From Tenggerimyces flavus (GTDB taxonomy: Bacteria; Actinomycetota; Actinomycetes; Propionibacteriales; Actinopolymorphaceae): DNA of 64,000 nt. The position numbers were made by a program, and so were the translations under genes. Positions 41,519-50,264 of this stretch are shown here, piece by piece. Each line of letters starts with the position of its first letter. The stretch's first letter is position 1. The stretch lies in contig NZ_JAFBCM010000001.1 of assembly GCF_016907715.1 (NCBI RefSeq), forward strand, positions 1,240,001 through 1,304,000, written 5' to 3'. Below the pieces are notes generated by a model. It worked only from the letters and a program-made list of their open reading frames with translations, was not told where the DNA came from and did no database searches.

Positions 41519-42382
41519 GTGACCACGATCTCCGTCCTCGGCCTCGGCGCGATGGGCTCCGCCCTCGCCAAGGCCTTCCTGAAGAACGGCTACGCGACCA
41601 CCGTCTGGAACCGCACCGAAGCCAAGGCCGACGCCCTTGTCGCGCAGGGCGCCAGCAAGGCCAGCACCATCGAGCAGGCCATCGAGGCCAGCGACACCCT
41701 CGTGCTCTGCGTCGTGACGAACGACGTCGTCCACGCGATCCTCGACGAGGCGAAAGACGCCATCCAAGGCAAGACCATCGTCAACCTCACCAACGGAACC
41801 CCCAACCAGGCAAGGGATCTCGCCGTCCGCGCGACCAAGCACCACGCCGAGTACCTCGACGGCGGCATCATGGCCGTGCCGCCGATGATCGGCACCGAGG
41901 CCGGCTATGTCCTCTACAGCGGCCCGCAGCCGGTCTTCGAACGGCTCGAGAAAACCCTCCGGGCCCTCGGCGGCACCAAGTACGTCGGCGCCGACGCCGG
42001 CCTCGCCGCGCTCTACGACCTCGCGCTGCTCACCGGCATGTACGGCCAGACGATCGGCCAGGTCCAGGCCCTCGCGCTCATCCGCTCGGCGGGCGTCGAG
42101 GCCGAAGGGTTCATGCGCGACCTCCTCGACCCGTGGATGAAGGCGATGGCCGCGTTCAGCACCGAGTTCGCCCAGCAGGTCGACGCCGGCAACCACACCG
42201 AGAACGTCGTCTCGCCGCTCGGCATGCAGGCCGCCGCGTTCCACAACCTCATCGACGCCGCCGGCGAGCAGGGCGTCTCGGCCGACCTGTTCAAGCCGCT
42301 GCAGAGCCTGCTGAACGAGGCCGTCGACCAGGGCCACGACAACGCGGACCTGTCAGTGCTCGTCGATCTCCTGCGCCGCTAG
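41519..42382 (+). CDS. NAD(P)-dependent oxidoreductase, imine-reductase/beta-hydroxyacid dehydrogenase type
   Basis: A 287-residue enzyme with an N-terminal Rossmann domain (VLGLGAMGSALAKAFLKNG; WNRTEAKAD indicates NADPH by the arginine) and an all-helical C-terminal domain. The usual catalytic lysine region of hydroxyisobutyrate dehydrogenases is replaced, and ALYDLALLTGMYG carries the aspartate (about residue 165) typical of imine reductases. It may reduce cyclic imines; the substrate is unknown. The GTG start has AAGGA 8 bases upstream. It is divergent from the HxlR-type regulator and likely controlled by it. It overlaps larC at the 3' end by 30 bp. Confidence 0.82.
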   Translation: MTTISVLGLGAMGSALAKAFLKNGYATTVWNRTEAKADALVAQGASKASTIEQAIEASDTLVLCVVTNDVVHAILDEAKDAIQGKTIVNLTNGTPNQARDLAVRATKHHAEYLDGGIMAVPPMIGTEAGYVLYSGPQPVFERLEKTLRALGGTKYVGADAGLAALYDLALLTGMYGQTIGQVQALALIRSAGVEAEGFMRDLLDPWMKAMAAFSTEFAQQVDAGNHTENVVSPLGMQAAAFHNLIDAAGEQGVSADLFKPLQSLLNEAVDQGHDNADLSVLVDLLRR

Positions 42383-43537
42383 CCGCGACGCCTCCGCCAG
42401 GACCGACTTCACCGGCTGCCCGGTCGCCTCCGCGAGCGCGAGCACATCGTCGTACTCGGGCTGCACGTTCACCACCGCGCCGTCGTACGAGGCCACCTTC
42501 ACCCGCACCTCGCCGCCCGCGAGCCGCACGGACCGCATCGACCGAGCGAGCGGCTCCTTGGTGACGGAGTACGAGCGCAGCCCGATCGACGACGTCTCGG
42601 TGAAGATCACCCGCCGCACGGCGTCGGCGTACGGAGCGGCGACCAACACCGACAACGTGTGCGCCGGGCGGCCCTTCTTCATCAGGATCGGGGTCAGCCA
42701 GGCGTCCGCCGCGCCCGCGGCGAGCAGCCGCGCGAGCACGGCCGGCCAGATCCGCGGGTCGAGGTCGTCGACGTTCGTCTCCAGCACCAGCTCGCTCGCG
42801 GCCGCGCCGGAGGCGGTACCGACGAGCAGCCGCAACGCGTTCGCCCGCCCCTCGAGCTCCTTCGTCCCCGCGCCGAACCCCTGCGCGGACACCACCATCG
42901 GCGGCTGTGCGCCCCACGCGGTCACGTGGCTCACCAGCAGCGCCGCGCCGGTCGGGGTGCACAGCTCCATCGCGACGTCGCCCGCGTACGAAGGCACGCC
43001 CGCCGCCGCGAACAGCTCCACCACCGCGGGCACCGGCACCGGCAGCCGCCCGTGCGCCGCCCGCACGAAGCCGGACCCCACCGCCACGGGCGAGGCGTGC
43101 AGCTCCGCCAAGCCCAGGTGGACGAAGCCCGCGCATGCCCCCACCACGTCGGCGATCGCGTCCAGCGCGCCGACCTCGTGGAAGTGGATGCGGTCGGTCG
43201 TCGTCCCGTGCACCTTGGCCTCGGCCTCGGCCAGCGCGAGGAACGTCGCGTGCGCGCGCTCCCGGACGGCCTCGTCGAGCGGCGCCGAGGCGAGCAGCTT
43301 CGCGATGTCGGTCCAGGTCCGGTGATGATGGGACTCGGTGCCATCGACCCGTACGTGGGTCGCGGCGAGCTCGTTCCGCCGCACGGGCTCGGCGGACAGC
43401 CGCACCGGCTCCGGCGCCACCGCGTCGACCGCCGCCTGCATGACGGCCAACGGGACGCCCGCGTCCACGAGCGCGCCGAGCATCATGTCGCCGCTGGCCC
43501 CGGATGCGCAGTCCAGCCAGCCGATCCGCTCGTTCAC
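42353..43537 (-). CDS. larC: Nickel-pincer cofactor biosynthesis protein LarC
   Basis: A 394-residue protein that inserts nickel into the pincer nucleotide (P2TMN) used by lactate racemase and related enzymes. It shows the LarC opening GWLDCASGASGDMMLGALVDAG, histidine-rich metal region (ESHHHRTW, IHFHEVGALDAIADVVG), PVPVPAVVEL and the C-terminal domain with ETNVDDLDPR and KKGRPAHTLSV. It is encoded in one frame, unlike the two-frame larC1/larC2 of Lactobacillus. Its GTG overlaps the larB stop (GTGA). Confidence 0.92.
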   Translation of the reverse strand: MNERIGWLDCASGASGDMMLGALVDAGVPLAVMQAAVDAVAPEPVRLSAEPVRRNELAATHVRVDGTESHHHRTWTDIAKLLASAPLDEAVRERAHATFLALAEAEAKVHGTTTDRIHFHEVGALDAIADVVGACAGFVHLGLAELHASPVAVGSGFVRAAHGRLPVPVPAVVELFAAAGVPSYAGDVAMELCTPTGAALLVSHVTAWGAQPPMVVSAQGFGAGTKELEGRANALRLLVGTASGAAASELVLETNVDDLDPRIWPAVLARLLAAGAADAWLTPILMKKGRPAHTLSVLVAAPYADAVRRVIFTETSSIGLRSYSVTKEPLARSMRSVRLAGGEVRVKVASYDGAVVNVQPEYDDVLALAEATGQPVKSVLAEASRLAAQEIDEH

Positions 43538-44223
43538 GCCGGCTTCCCCGCCCGCCGCGCGACCCGAGCCGCGAACACGCCCGCGCCGAATCCGTTGTCG
43601 ATGTTCGTCACCACGACGCCCGGCGCGCACGAGTTCAGCATCGCGAGCAGCGCGGCCACACCGCCGAACGAGGCGCCGTACCCCACGCTCGTCGGCACCG
43701 CGACCAGCGGCACGCCGGTCAGCCCGCCGACCACCGAAGGCAGGGCGCCTTCCATGCCGGCGATGACGATGAGGCAGTCGGCCTCGTCGAGCTGGTCCTT
43801 CACGTCCATCAGCCGGTGCAGGCCGGCGACGCCGACGTCGACGATCTTCCGGACGCCGGCGCCGAACGCCTGCGCGGTGAACGTCGCCTCCGCCGCCACC
43901 GAGGCGTCCGACGTCCCGGCCGCGACGACACACACCAACCCCACCGGAGTCGGCATCGGCCCGACGGCGATCGCGCCCGCGACGTCGTCGACCGTCGCTT
44001 CCGGGAACGCCGCGCGGACCGTCGCCAGCGACTCGGCGGACAGTCGCGTGGCGAGCGCCGGCCGGTCGGGGTGCGCCTCGGTCAGCGCGCGCAGCAGCCC
44101 GATCGTCTGCTCGGCGGTCTTGCCCGCGCCGTAGACGACCTCAGGGTCACCGGTTCGTTGCAGCCTGTGCGTATCCAGTCGGGCGTAGCCGAGGTCGCGG
44201 TAGCCGGGGTCGTGCTCAGTCAC
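43534..44223 (-). CDS. larB: Nickel-pincer cofactor biosynthesis protein LarB
   Basis: A 229-residue enzyme that carboxylates nicotinic acid adenine dinucleotide, the first step of pincer-cofactor synthesis. The C-terminal AIR-carboxylase-like domain is clear: VVAAGTSDASVAAEA, VDVGVAGLHRLM, IAGMEGALPSVVGGL, PTSVGYGASFGG. The GTG start is 10 bases after the ParA-type stop and the stop overlaps larC. LarE, the sulfur-transfer step, and a lactate racemase gene are not in the window, so they must be elsewhere or absent. Confidence 0.92.
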   Translation of the reverse strand: MTEHDPGYRDLGYARLDTHRLQRTGDPEVVYGAGKTAEQTIGLLRALTEAHPDRPALATRLSAESLATVRAAFPEATVDDVAGAIAVGPMPTPVGLVCVVAAGTSDASVAAEATFTAQAFGAGVRKIVDVGVAGLHRLMDVKDQLDEADCLIVIAGMEGALPSVVGGLTGVPLVAVPTSVGYGASFGGVAALLAMLNSCAPGVVVTNIDNGFGAGVFAARVARRAGKPA

Positions 44224-44233
44224 GCTGTTGAGC

Positions 44234-44980
44234 TTAGACAGCGCCGCGAGCGAACAGTTCAGCCCACAGGGCTTCGTACGCCTTGGCCGCCGGACTGCGC
44301 GGCGCCCACTCGACCACCGGCGCCCGCCGCACGGCCATCTGCTCGATCTGCGAGAGCGCCGGAACGGAGGCCTCCGCCACGTCCGACCGGCCCTCCGACA
44401 GCGAGGCGATCAGGTTGCGGTGCAGGGTCTTGCGCCGGTCGACCATCGAGAAGAACGCGATCACGTTCGGCTGGTGGCCGTTGAACTTCGCGACGAACGA
44501 CGTCAGCTGGTCGAACGTCCGCGTCGAGAGCGTCGTCGGGATCACCGGAACGAGCAGCGTGTCGGCGGCGTGCAGCACGTTCTCCGACACCAGCGAGATG
44601 CTCGGCGGGCAGTCGAGCACCACCAGGTCGTAGTCCCGCGCCAGCGGCGCGAGCAGTTGCGAGATCCGGCGCGTCGGCTTCTTCGTGGCGTCCAGGACGA
44701 GATCCATGTTGCGGTACGTGAAGTCCGCCGGAAGCAAGTCCAGGTTGACGAAGTCCGTTCCCTTGATCGCGTCGTCGATCGCACGGGTGCCGCGGATCAG
44801 CGCCTTGCCGCCGCCCTTGACGCGCGGGCGGACCCGGAACATGTACGTCGCGGCGCCCTGCGGGTCGAGATCCCACAGCAGCGTACGGAGCCCGTCCCGG
44901 CCGGCGAGGTAGCCGAGGTTGACCGCGGCCGAGGTCTTTCCGACCCCGCCCTTGATGTTGTAGGTCGCGAGGACCTTCAC
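44234..44980 (-). CDS. ParA-family ATPase
   Basis: A 248-residue MinD/ParA-type ATPase. It has the deviant Walker A KGGVGKTS (about residues 10-17), DLDPQGAATYMF, and Walker B-like DLVVLDCPPS. Such ATPases position DNA, plasmids or protein clusters on the nucleoid. No ParB gene or parS-like repeat is near; the partner here may be the CHAD protein encoded just before it, since the GTG overlaps that stop by 4 bases. It is chromosomal by context (no replication gene nearby). The larB gene follows within 10 bases. Confidence 0.87.
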   Translation of the reverse strand: MKVLATYNIKGGVGKTSAAVNLGYLAGRDGLRTLLWDLDPQGAATYMFRVRPRVKGGGKALIRGTRAIDDAIKGTDFVNLDLLPADFTYRNMDLVLDATKKPTRRISQLLAPLARDYDLVVLDCPPSISLVSENVLHAADTLLVPVIPTTLSTRTFDQLTSFVAKFNGHQPNVIAFFSMVDRRKTLHRNLIASLSEGRSDVAEASVPALSQIEQMAVRRAPVVEWAPRSPAAKAYEALWAELFARGAV

Positions 44981-46440
44981 TTCGTGCTCCCCGTCAACAA
45001 CGCCTTGACACGGTCGGTGTTCTCCGCGCTCGCGAACCGGGCGAAACGACCCGCGAACTCCTCCCGGGCGTGGTGCTGGCCCTGGTCGAGGCGCCCCGTC
45101 AACTCGCCCATCGCCAGGATCGTCTCCGGCGCGGCATTGCCGGCCGTCATCATCTCGGCCGCGAACGTACGGATCGCGTGCGCCTGCACCTCGTTGTCCT
45201 GGAACTCGCCGAGGCAGTCCTGCAGGCCCTTGAGGTCCTTGATCAACCCGCGATGGATCGCCGGATCGTGCAGCGAGGCGAAGAACTCCAGCAGATAGCG
45301 CAGCTCCTTGCAGCGCTTGCGCAGATCGTGCAGCGACTCGGCCGGGGAGTCCGCGGTGATCGCGGAGCCGCGCTTCACCGCGCGCCGGTGGGCATGCTTG
45401 ATGCGTGCGGCGGCGAGCTGGCCGGCGGTGAGCTCGCCGGTGTCCTCGACCGCGGCCAGCTTGTCCCGCCAGGTCCGCAGGAGCCTGCCGAACCGTACGG
45501 ACCGCAGGCTCCGGGCGAGCTTGCGTTGGGCGATGCCCCGTTGGTGTTCGAGGAAGGCGCGGAACGGTTCGAGGTCGGGCGAGCCGCCGAACGCGTCGAA
45601 GCCGAGCACGTACACGTCGAGATCGCGGGTCGGCGTGGTGATGTCGCCGAGCCACTTGAACTGCGTGGCGTACCGCGCGGCAAGGCCGTCGGGCAGCGCG
45701 TCGCCGCAGAGCTTCAGCGCGGTGCGCGTCCTCCGTACGGCGATGCGCAGGTCGTGCAGGAACTCGGTGTCCCAGTCCTCGACCGTGCCCTCGACGTTCG
45801 CCTCGGCGGTGTCGAGCAGGTCGAGCAGGATAGTGGTGACCGCGTGGGTGGCGGAGTCGTCGCGGTCGAGCTGGATCGAGACCTTGCCGGTGTAGCCGCC
45901 TGGTTGGCGGTCGGATCCGTTCAGCACGGCGGCGAGCCGGGATCCCCGCAGGGGCGCGACGCCTTCGACGTTGTCGAGCGCCTTGGTGACCTTGTCGGCC
46001 TGCGCCCGGTAGCCGCGGACGGGCTGAACGGTGAGGAAGGACTCGTCGTGGGTGAGGCGGACGACCGTCTTCTCGTCGGCGTTGAGGACGCGGAGGTCGG
46101 TCGCGACGCCGGTCGTCTCGGCGACCGGAAGCAGCGCGCGGATGCCGAGGATCGGCGCGAGCTGGTCGCGCAATGGTCCGGCCGGCAGCGCGTCGGCGAA
46201 CGTCGGTCCGCCGAGCGCGTGCGCGAGCTGAACGAGCTGCTCGCCGTCGTCGCGGGTCAAGGTGAGCTGGGTGCCGACCTGCTCGAGGACCAAGCCGGCG
46301 CGATGCAGTCGCCAGTCGAACGTGTCGTACCAGCGGCGTTGGAGCTTGCGCTGGCCGTCGTCGACCACGGTGAAGCTCGCGCGGACGGCCGCGACGGCGG
46401 CGGACGCGTCGCGTAGCGCGGGATCGAGGACGAACTCCAC
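44977..46440 (-). CDS. CYTH and CHAD domain-containing protein
   Basis: A 487-residue protein. The N-terminal CYTH-like tunnel (about residues 1-195) starts at EFVLDP rather than the usual ExExK motif, so the catalytic signature is degenerate. The C-terminal CHAD domain (about 205-480) shows the conserved basic helices: FLHDLRIAVRRTRTALKL and ESLHDLRKRCKELRYLLEFF. CHAD domains bind polyphosphate, and such proteins gather on polyphosphate granules. A TAGGCT -10 box lies 6 bases before the GTG, so an internal leaderless promoter is likely. Followed directly by a ParA-type ATPase gene, which could position granules (inference). Confidence 0.88.
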   Translation of the reverse strand: MEFVLDPALRDASAAVAAVRASFTVVDDGQRKLQRRWYDTFDWRLHRAGLVLEQVGTQLTLTRDDGEQLVQLAHALGGPTFADALPAGPLRDQLAPILGIRALLPVAETTGVATDLRVLNADEKTVVRLTHDESFLTVQPVRGYRAQADKVTKALDNVEGVAPLRGSRLAAVLNGSDRQPGGYTGKVSIQLDRDDSATHAVTTILLDLLDTAEANVEGTVEDWDTEFLHDLRIAVRRTRTALKLCGDALPDGLAARYATQFKWLGDITTPTRDLDVYVLGFDAFGGSPDLEPFRAFLEHQRGIAQRKLARSLRSVRFGRLLRTWRDKLAAVEDTGELTAGQLAAARIKHAHRRAVKRGSAITADSPAESLHDLRKRCKELRYLLEFFASLHDPAIHRGLIKDLKGLQDCLGEFQDNEVQAHAIRTFAAEMMTAGNAAPETILAMGELTGRLDQGQHHAREEFAGRFARFASAENTDRVKALLTGSTK

Positions 46441-46449
46441 GCTGCGAGC

Positions 46450-47475
46450 CTATCGGTCGGAAGTGGCCTTCATGACCTGGAGCGCGACCGTGAAATCGGC
46501 ATACCAGTCGTCCGCCGCGCGACCGTCCAGGTCGTGGCCGAGGCCCTCGAGATGCGCGTACCAACCGGCTCCTTGGCCCTTCGCCGACGCCTCGTCGGCG
46601 CCGGTGTGCCGGAGCTCGAGCACGGTGCCGTCACCCTGCGGCGTCAGCGTGACGGAGACCTCGGCGGCGGGTCGTTCGGCTGGCTCGTGGTCCCAGTGCC
46701 AGCTGGTGACGAACCGTTCGCCCGGCACGCACTCGCGCACCGTGCCGCGGGCCGAGCCGTTGTCGAACGTCACCGTCCACTCGCCGTGCTCGCGGAGGTC
46801 GCCCTTGGCGGTGCCGAACCATCGACTCAGGCGGTCCGGATCGGTCAGCGCCGCCCACACCTCGGCCGGCGGCGCCGCGTAGGCGCACCGCGCGGTGATC
46901 GTCCCGCCCTCGACGTGCGGCCAGCGGTTCGTCGCGGCGTCGGCCTCGAGCAGTGGCTGCCAGTGCGGGTCGAGAACGGCCTCGATCTCGGGCCACGGCG
47001 GTTCGGTCGTCGGCTCGCCGCGGAGCAGCCGGTCGAGCTTCCACAGACCGCTCTCCCAGCCCTCGCCGTAGCCCGCCGCCAGCCGGGCGGAGTCCGCCGC
47101 GACGTGCTCGAGCAGCAGCTCGACCGCGTCGCCGGCGGAGCGCAGTCGCAGGTCGAGTGCGGTGTCGACCTCACCCGGCCACTGCCAGGTCAGCGTCAGC
47201 CGGCGGGGCTGGTCGCAGCGCACGACCTCGCAGGTCGCGGTGTCGTCCCGCCCGCCGAGGTCGACCGTGACCGTGCCGCCCTCGATCAGGTCGCCGGCGA
47301 CGACGCCGAGCCAGCGGCCCAGCCGTTCGGGCTCGGTGCAGGCCGCCCACACCTCGTCCGGCGTCGCGTCGGCGAACGTCCGGCGCAGCGCGATCGAACG
47401 CGCCCGCCCCGAGCGCGTCAGGGAACGGTCGGTCGCGCGCAGCCACTCGGCGAGGTCGGTCATGCCGACCATCAT
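46450..47475 (-). CDS. Tandem SRPBCC (AHSA1-type) protein
   Basis: A 341-residue protein made of two START-like SRPBCC domains: the first has TPDEVWAACTEPERLGRWLG, the second PPAEVWAALTDPDRLSRWFG. Both carry the family's late tryptophan-rich helix (GWESGLWKLDRLL and GWYAHLEGLGHDL). AHSA1-type domains bind hydrophobic ligands or chaperone clients; the function here is unknown. Start ATG 47475 directly follows the stop of the AfsR-type gene (TGAATG), so translation is coupled; ATG 47463 is an alternative. Such genes are often paired with a regulator. Confidence 0.82.
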   Translation of the reverse strand: MMVGMTDLAEWLRATDRSLTRSGRARSIALRRTFADATPDEVWAACTEPERLGRWLGVVAGDLIEGGTVTVDLGGRDDTATCEVVRCDQPRRLTLTWQWPGEVDTALDLRLRSAGDAVELLLEHVAADSARLAAGYGEGWESGLWKLDRLLRGEPTTEPPWPEIEAVLDPHWQPLLEADAATNRWPHVEGGTITARCAYAAPPAEVWAALTDPDRLSRWFGTAKGDLREHGEWTVTFDNGSARGTVRECVPGERFVTSWHWDHEPAERPAAEVSVTLTPQGDGTVLELRHTGADEASAKGQGAGWYAHLEGLGHDLDGRAADDWYADFTVALQVMKATSDR

Positions 47476-50244
47476 TCAGTCGGGTCGTATATAAGTCAAG
47501 ACTGAAATTTCGTCGACCATCGCGGACCAGGACAGCTCCCGGCCGGCCTGCTCGGCGGCCCGCCGTTCGTCCGGATCGAGGCCGGCCAACGGGTCGTCGG
47601 TGGTCACGCGCCGGGCACCCATCCAGTCGGGCTGGATGCCCATCCGGGCCGCGTGCCGCTCCACCGCGGCGAACAGCCGGGCTGCGTGGAGCGGGTCGCC
47701 GGTCAGGGCCAGCAGCCGCACGCTCGCGTAGCAGGCCGCTTGGGCGAACGCCGGCGACTCCTGCTGCCGGAACGACTCCACTGCCCGGTGCAGGGCGGCC
47801 TGAGCGTCGCTGGCGGCCGACCGATCGCCGGTCTGGTAGCGCTCGAGGAGGACGTTCCCGAGCAGCAGGTCAGCCATCGTGACCGCCCAGCTCACCTCGT
47901 GGGCGGCGGCGAGTTCGCGCGCGCTCCGCACCAGGTCCGCGTCCGCGAGCCCGGTGCCGAGCAGCATCCGCCCGGTGGCGACGATGGTGGGGTCGCCAAG
48001 GCGCTCGCCGATGTCGATCGCGGCCCTGGCTCGATCCCGAAGCGCCTCGAAGTCGCCGAGAGCCAGCCGCGCGAACGCGTCGTAGTAGGTGAGATAGCCG
48101 AGGTGGCGTACGTCTTCCGGGTCGGTCGCGCCGTCCATGATCGCGTACATCTCGTCGCGCGGCGCCACCGCCGTGACCAGGTCGCCGGCCTGGTACACCG
48201 CGGACATCTTGGCGAGCAGGGCGCGGAAGACCTCGAGCTTCGGCGGGTCGACGGCGGCGGCGACGGCGGTGTCGATCAGCCGGACGCATTCGCTCGTATG
48301 GCCGAGCCGCACCCAGAACCAGAGCAGATCGCCGAGCGATCGGAGTGCGGCGTTCGGCGCCAGCTCGAGGTCATGCTGGATGCCCGCGCGGAGGTTGGGC
48401 AGCTCGTGCGTCAGCAGGCGGGTGTACCAGCCGCCTCGGCTCCCCTGCATCAGCTCGGGGCAGCGGGCGGTGAGCGTACGGACCCAGGCGGCGTGCGCCT
48501 CACGGGTCGCGTCGGGCTCGGGGTCGGTCGCCTGGCAGTACGCGCGGATCGTCTCGAGCAGCCGGTAGCGCGCCGGCGCTGAGGTGGTGTCGGCGACGAC
48601 CACCGACCGCGACACCAGCGACGACAGCGAGCCGAGCGCGGAGCCCGTTCCGTCCCACACGGCTTCGGCCGCGTCGAGGGAGAAGCCGCCTTCGAACGGC
48701 CACAACCGCAGCAGGAACGCGCGATCCGTCGGCGAGAGCAGGTCGACGCTCCACGCGATCGCGGTCTCGAGCGTCGCGTGCGGCGCGAGCGAACCGCGCG
48801 GCACGCTGCCCAGCAGCGCGAACCGGTTGCCGAGCCGCTCGGTGATCTCGCCGAGGGACAGTGTCCTGGTCCTCGCTGCGGCGAGCTCCAGCGCGAGCGG
48901 TACGCCGTCGAGTGCCGCGCAGAGCTGGTGCGCCTCGTCCAACTCGTCGTCGGTCGGACGCCAGCCCGGGCGCATGGCTCGTACGCGGTCGACGAGCAGA
49001 GTGACGGCCGCTGCTGCCTCGAGCGGCGCGAGCTGCAGCACGGACTCGCCGTCGACGTCGAGCGGCTCGCGACTGGTGGCGAGGATGGTGAGGCCGGGAC
49101 ACGCGTTCAGCAGCTCGATCGCCAACGTGGCAACGGGATCGACGAGGTGCTCGCAGTTGTCGAGGACGAGCAGGCTTTCTGTCTCCGCGAGGGCGCGGAC
49201 GACGAGCGGCAGCGGGTCGCCGGTGACTCCCGCGAGACCGATCGCCTCGGCGACGGCTGGCACGACCACGTCGGGTCGCTGGACGTCGGCCAGCCGGACG
49301 AACCACGGTCCGTCGTGATCGTCGCGCGCGACTGTGTACTCGACCGTCAACCGCGTCTTGCCCACACCCGCCGGTCCGACGAGCGTGACAAGTCGCTGCT
49401 GAGTAAGGAGATTCGTGAGCGTCGCGACGTCCCGTTCGCGGCCGACGAACGACGAGATCGGCTTGCTCAACCTGTGGCCGGTGGGTGGGCTCGGTCGCGG
49501 CTCGGCCAGCAGCAGTTGGGGATCCTGGCCGAGGACGCGCTGCTCGAGCTGCTGGAGGTCCGGTCCGGGGTCGACGCCGAGCTCGTCGGCGAGCAGCGCG
49601 CGGACTCTGCGGAGGGCGGCGAGCGCCTCGGCTTGGCGACCGCTGCGGTAGAGGCCGAGGATCAGCAGTGCCCAGCGACGTTCGCGGTACGGCTCGGCCT
49701 TGACCGCTGCTTCGAGCTCGGCCACCGCGTTCGGGGCGTCGCCGGCGCCGAGCCGGGCGGCGAGCCGTTCCTCGACGGCGACCTCCCTGAGCTCGCGGAG
49801 CCGCGTCCCGGCCGTGCCGGCGTCGGGCAGGTCGGCGTACGGGTCACCACGCCAGAGCGCGAGGGCGTTCGTGAACGTCGTCACCGCTGCGCTCTGTTGG
49901 CCGTTCTCGAGCTGTGCCTGCCCGCGGCCGATCGCCGCGACGAACTCGGCGGCGTCGGTGGAGTCGGTCGGGTCGGGCGACAGCTGGTAGCCGGCGCCGG
50001 AGCGGACGATGGTGTCGCGGCCGAGCGCCCTGCGCAGCCGCGACACGTACGCCTGCAGCGCGACCGCCGGCTGCGGAGGCGGCTCGCCGTCCCACATCGC
50101 CTCGGCGAGCCGGTCGTCGGAGACGGCGTGGCCCTCGGCCGCGAGCTGGGTGGCGACGAGCCGACGGGGGAGCGGACCACCGAGGTCGATCCGCGTGCCC
50201 CCGTCGAGCACTTCCAGCGGTCCGAGGACGCGCCAGGCCAGCAT
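47476..50244 (-). CDS. AfsR-type regulator with BTAD and NB-ARC/ATPase domains
   Basis: A 922-residue regulator. The SARP winged helix (opening MLAWRVLGPLEVLDGG) and BTAD (to about 250) precede an ATPase with P-loop GPAGVGKTR (about 289-297), LLVLDNCEHLVDP and LTILATSREPLDV, and a TPR-like helical rear half. The LDNCEHL/TSREPL motifs mark the large actinobacterial group of BTAD-ATPase regulators. A TAAGCT -10 box lies 7 bases before the ATG (leaderless). It heads the run of six closely spaced minus-strand genes and is likely to control at least the SRPBCC gene. Confidence 0.9.
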   Translation of the reverse strand: MLAWRVLGPLEVLDGGTRIDLGGPLPRRLVATQLAAEGHAVSDDRLAEAMWDGEPPPQPAVALQAYVSRLRRALGRDTIVRSGAGYQLSPDPTDSTDAAEFVAAIGRGQAQLENGQQSAAVTTFTNALALWRGDPYADLPDAGTAGTRLRELREVAVEERLAARLGAGDAPNAVAELEAAVKAEPYRERRWALLILGLYRSGRQAEALAALRRVRALLADELGVDPGPDLQQLEQRVLGQDPQLLLAEPRPSPPTGHRLSKPISSFVGRERDVATLTNLLTQQRLVTLVGPAGVGKTRLTVEYTVARDDHDGPWFVRLADVQRPDVVVPAVAEAIGLAGVTGDPLPLVVRALAETESLLVLDNCEHLVDPVATLAIELLNACPGLTILATSREPLDVDGESVLQLAPLEAAAAVTLLVDRVRAMRPGWRPTDDELDEAHQLCAALDGVPLALELAAARTRTLSLGEITERLGNRFALLGSVPRGSLAPHATLETAIAWSVDLLSPTDRAFLLRLWPFEGGFSLDAAEAVWDGTGSALGSLSSLVSRSVVVADTTSAPARYRLLETIRAYCQATDPEPDATREAHAAWVRTLTARCPELMQGSRGGWYTRLLTHELPNLRAGIQHDLELAPNAALRSLGDLLWFWVRLGHTSECVRLIDTAVAAAVDPPKLEVFRALLAKMSAVYQAGDLVTAVAPRDEMYAIMDGATDPEDVRHLGYLTYYDAFARLALGDFEALRDRARAAIDIGERLGDPTIVATGRMLLGTGLADADLVRSARELAAAHEVSWAVTMADLLLGNVLLERYQTGDRSAASDAQAALHRAVESFRQQESPAFAQAACYASVRLLALTGDPLHAARLFAAVERHAARMGIQPDWMGARRVTTDDPLAGLDPDERRAAEQAGRELSWSAMVDEISVLTYIRPD

Positions 50245-50264
50245 GCGGTGGAGCTTACAAAGCC

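Noticed and set aside
44234-44980. Plasmid or integrative-element partition locus
   Set aside because: No ParB, replication or integrase gene and no parS-like repeats are present; the ParA gene is embedded in a metabolic gene run.
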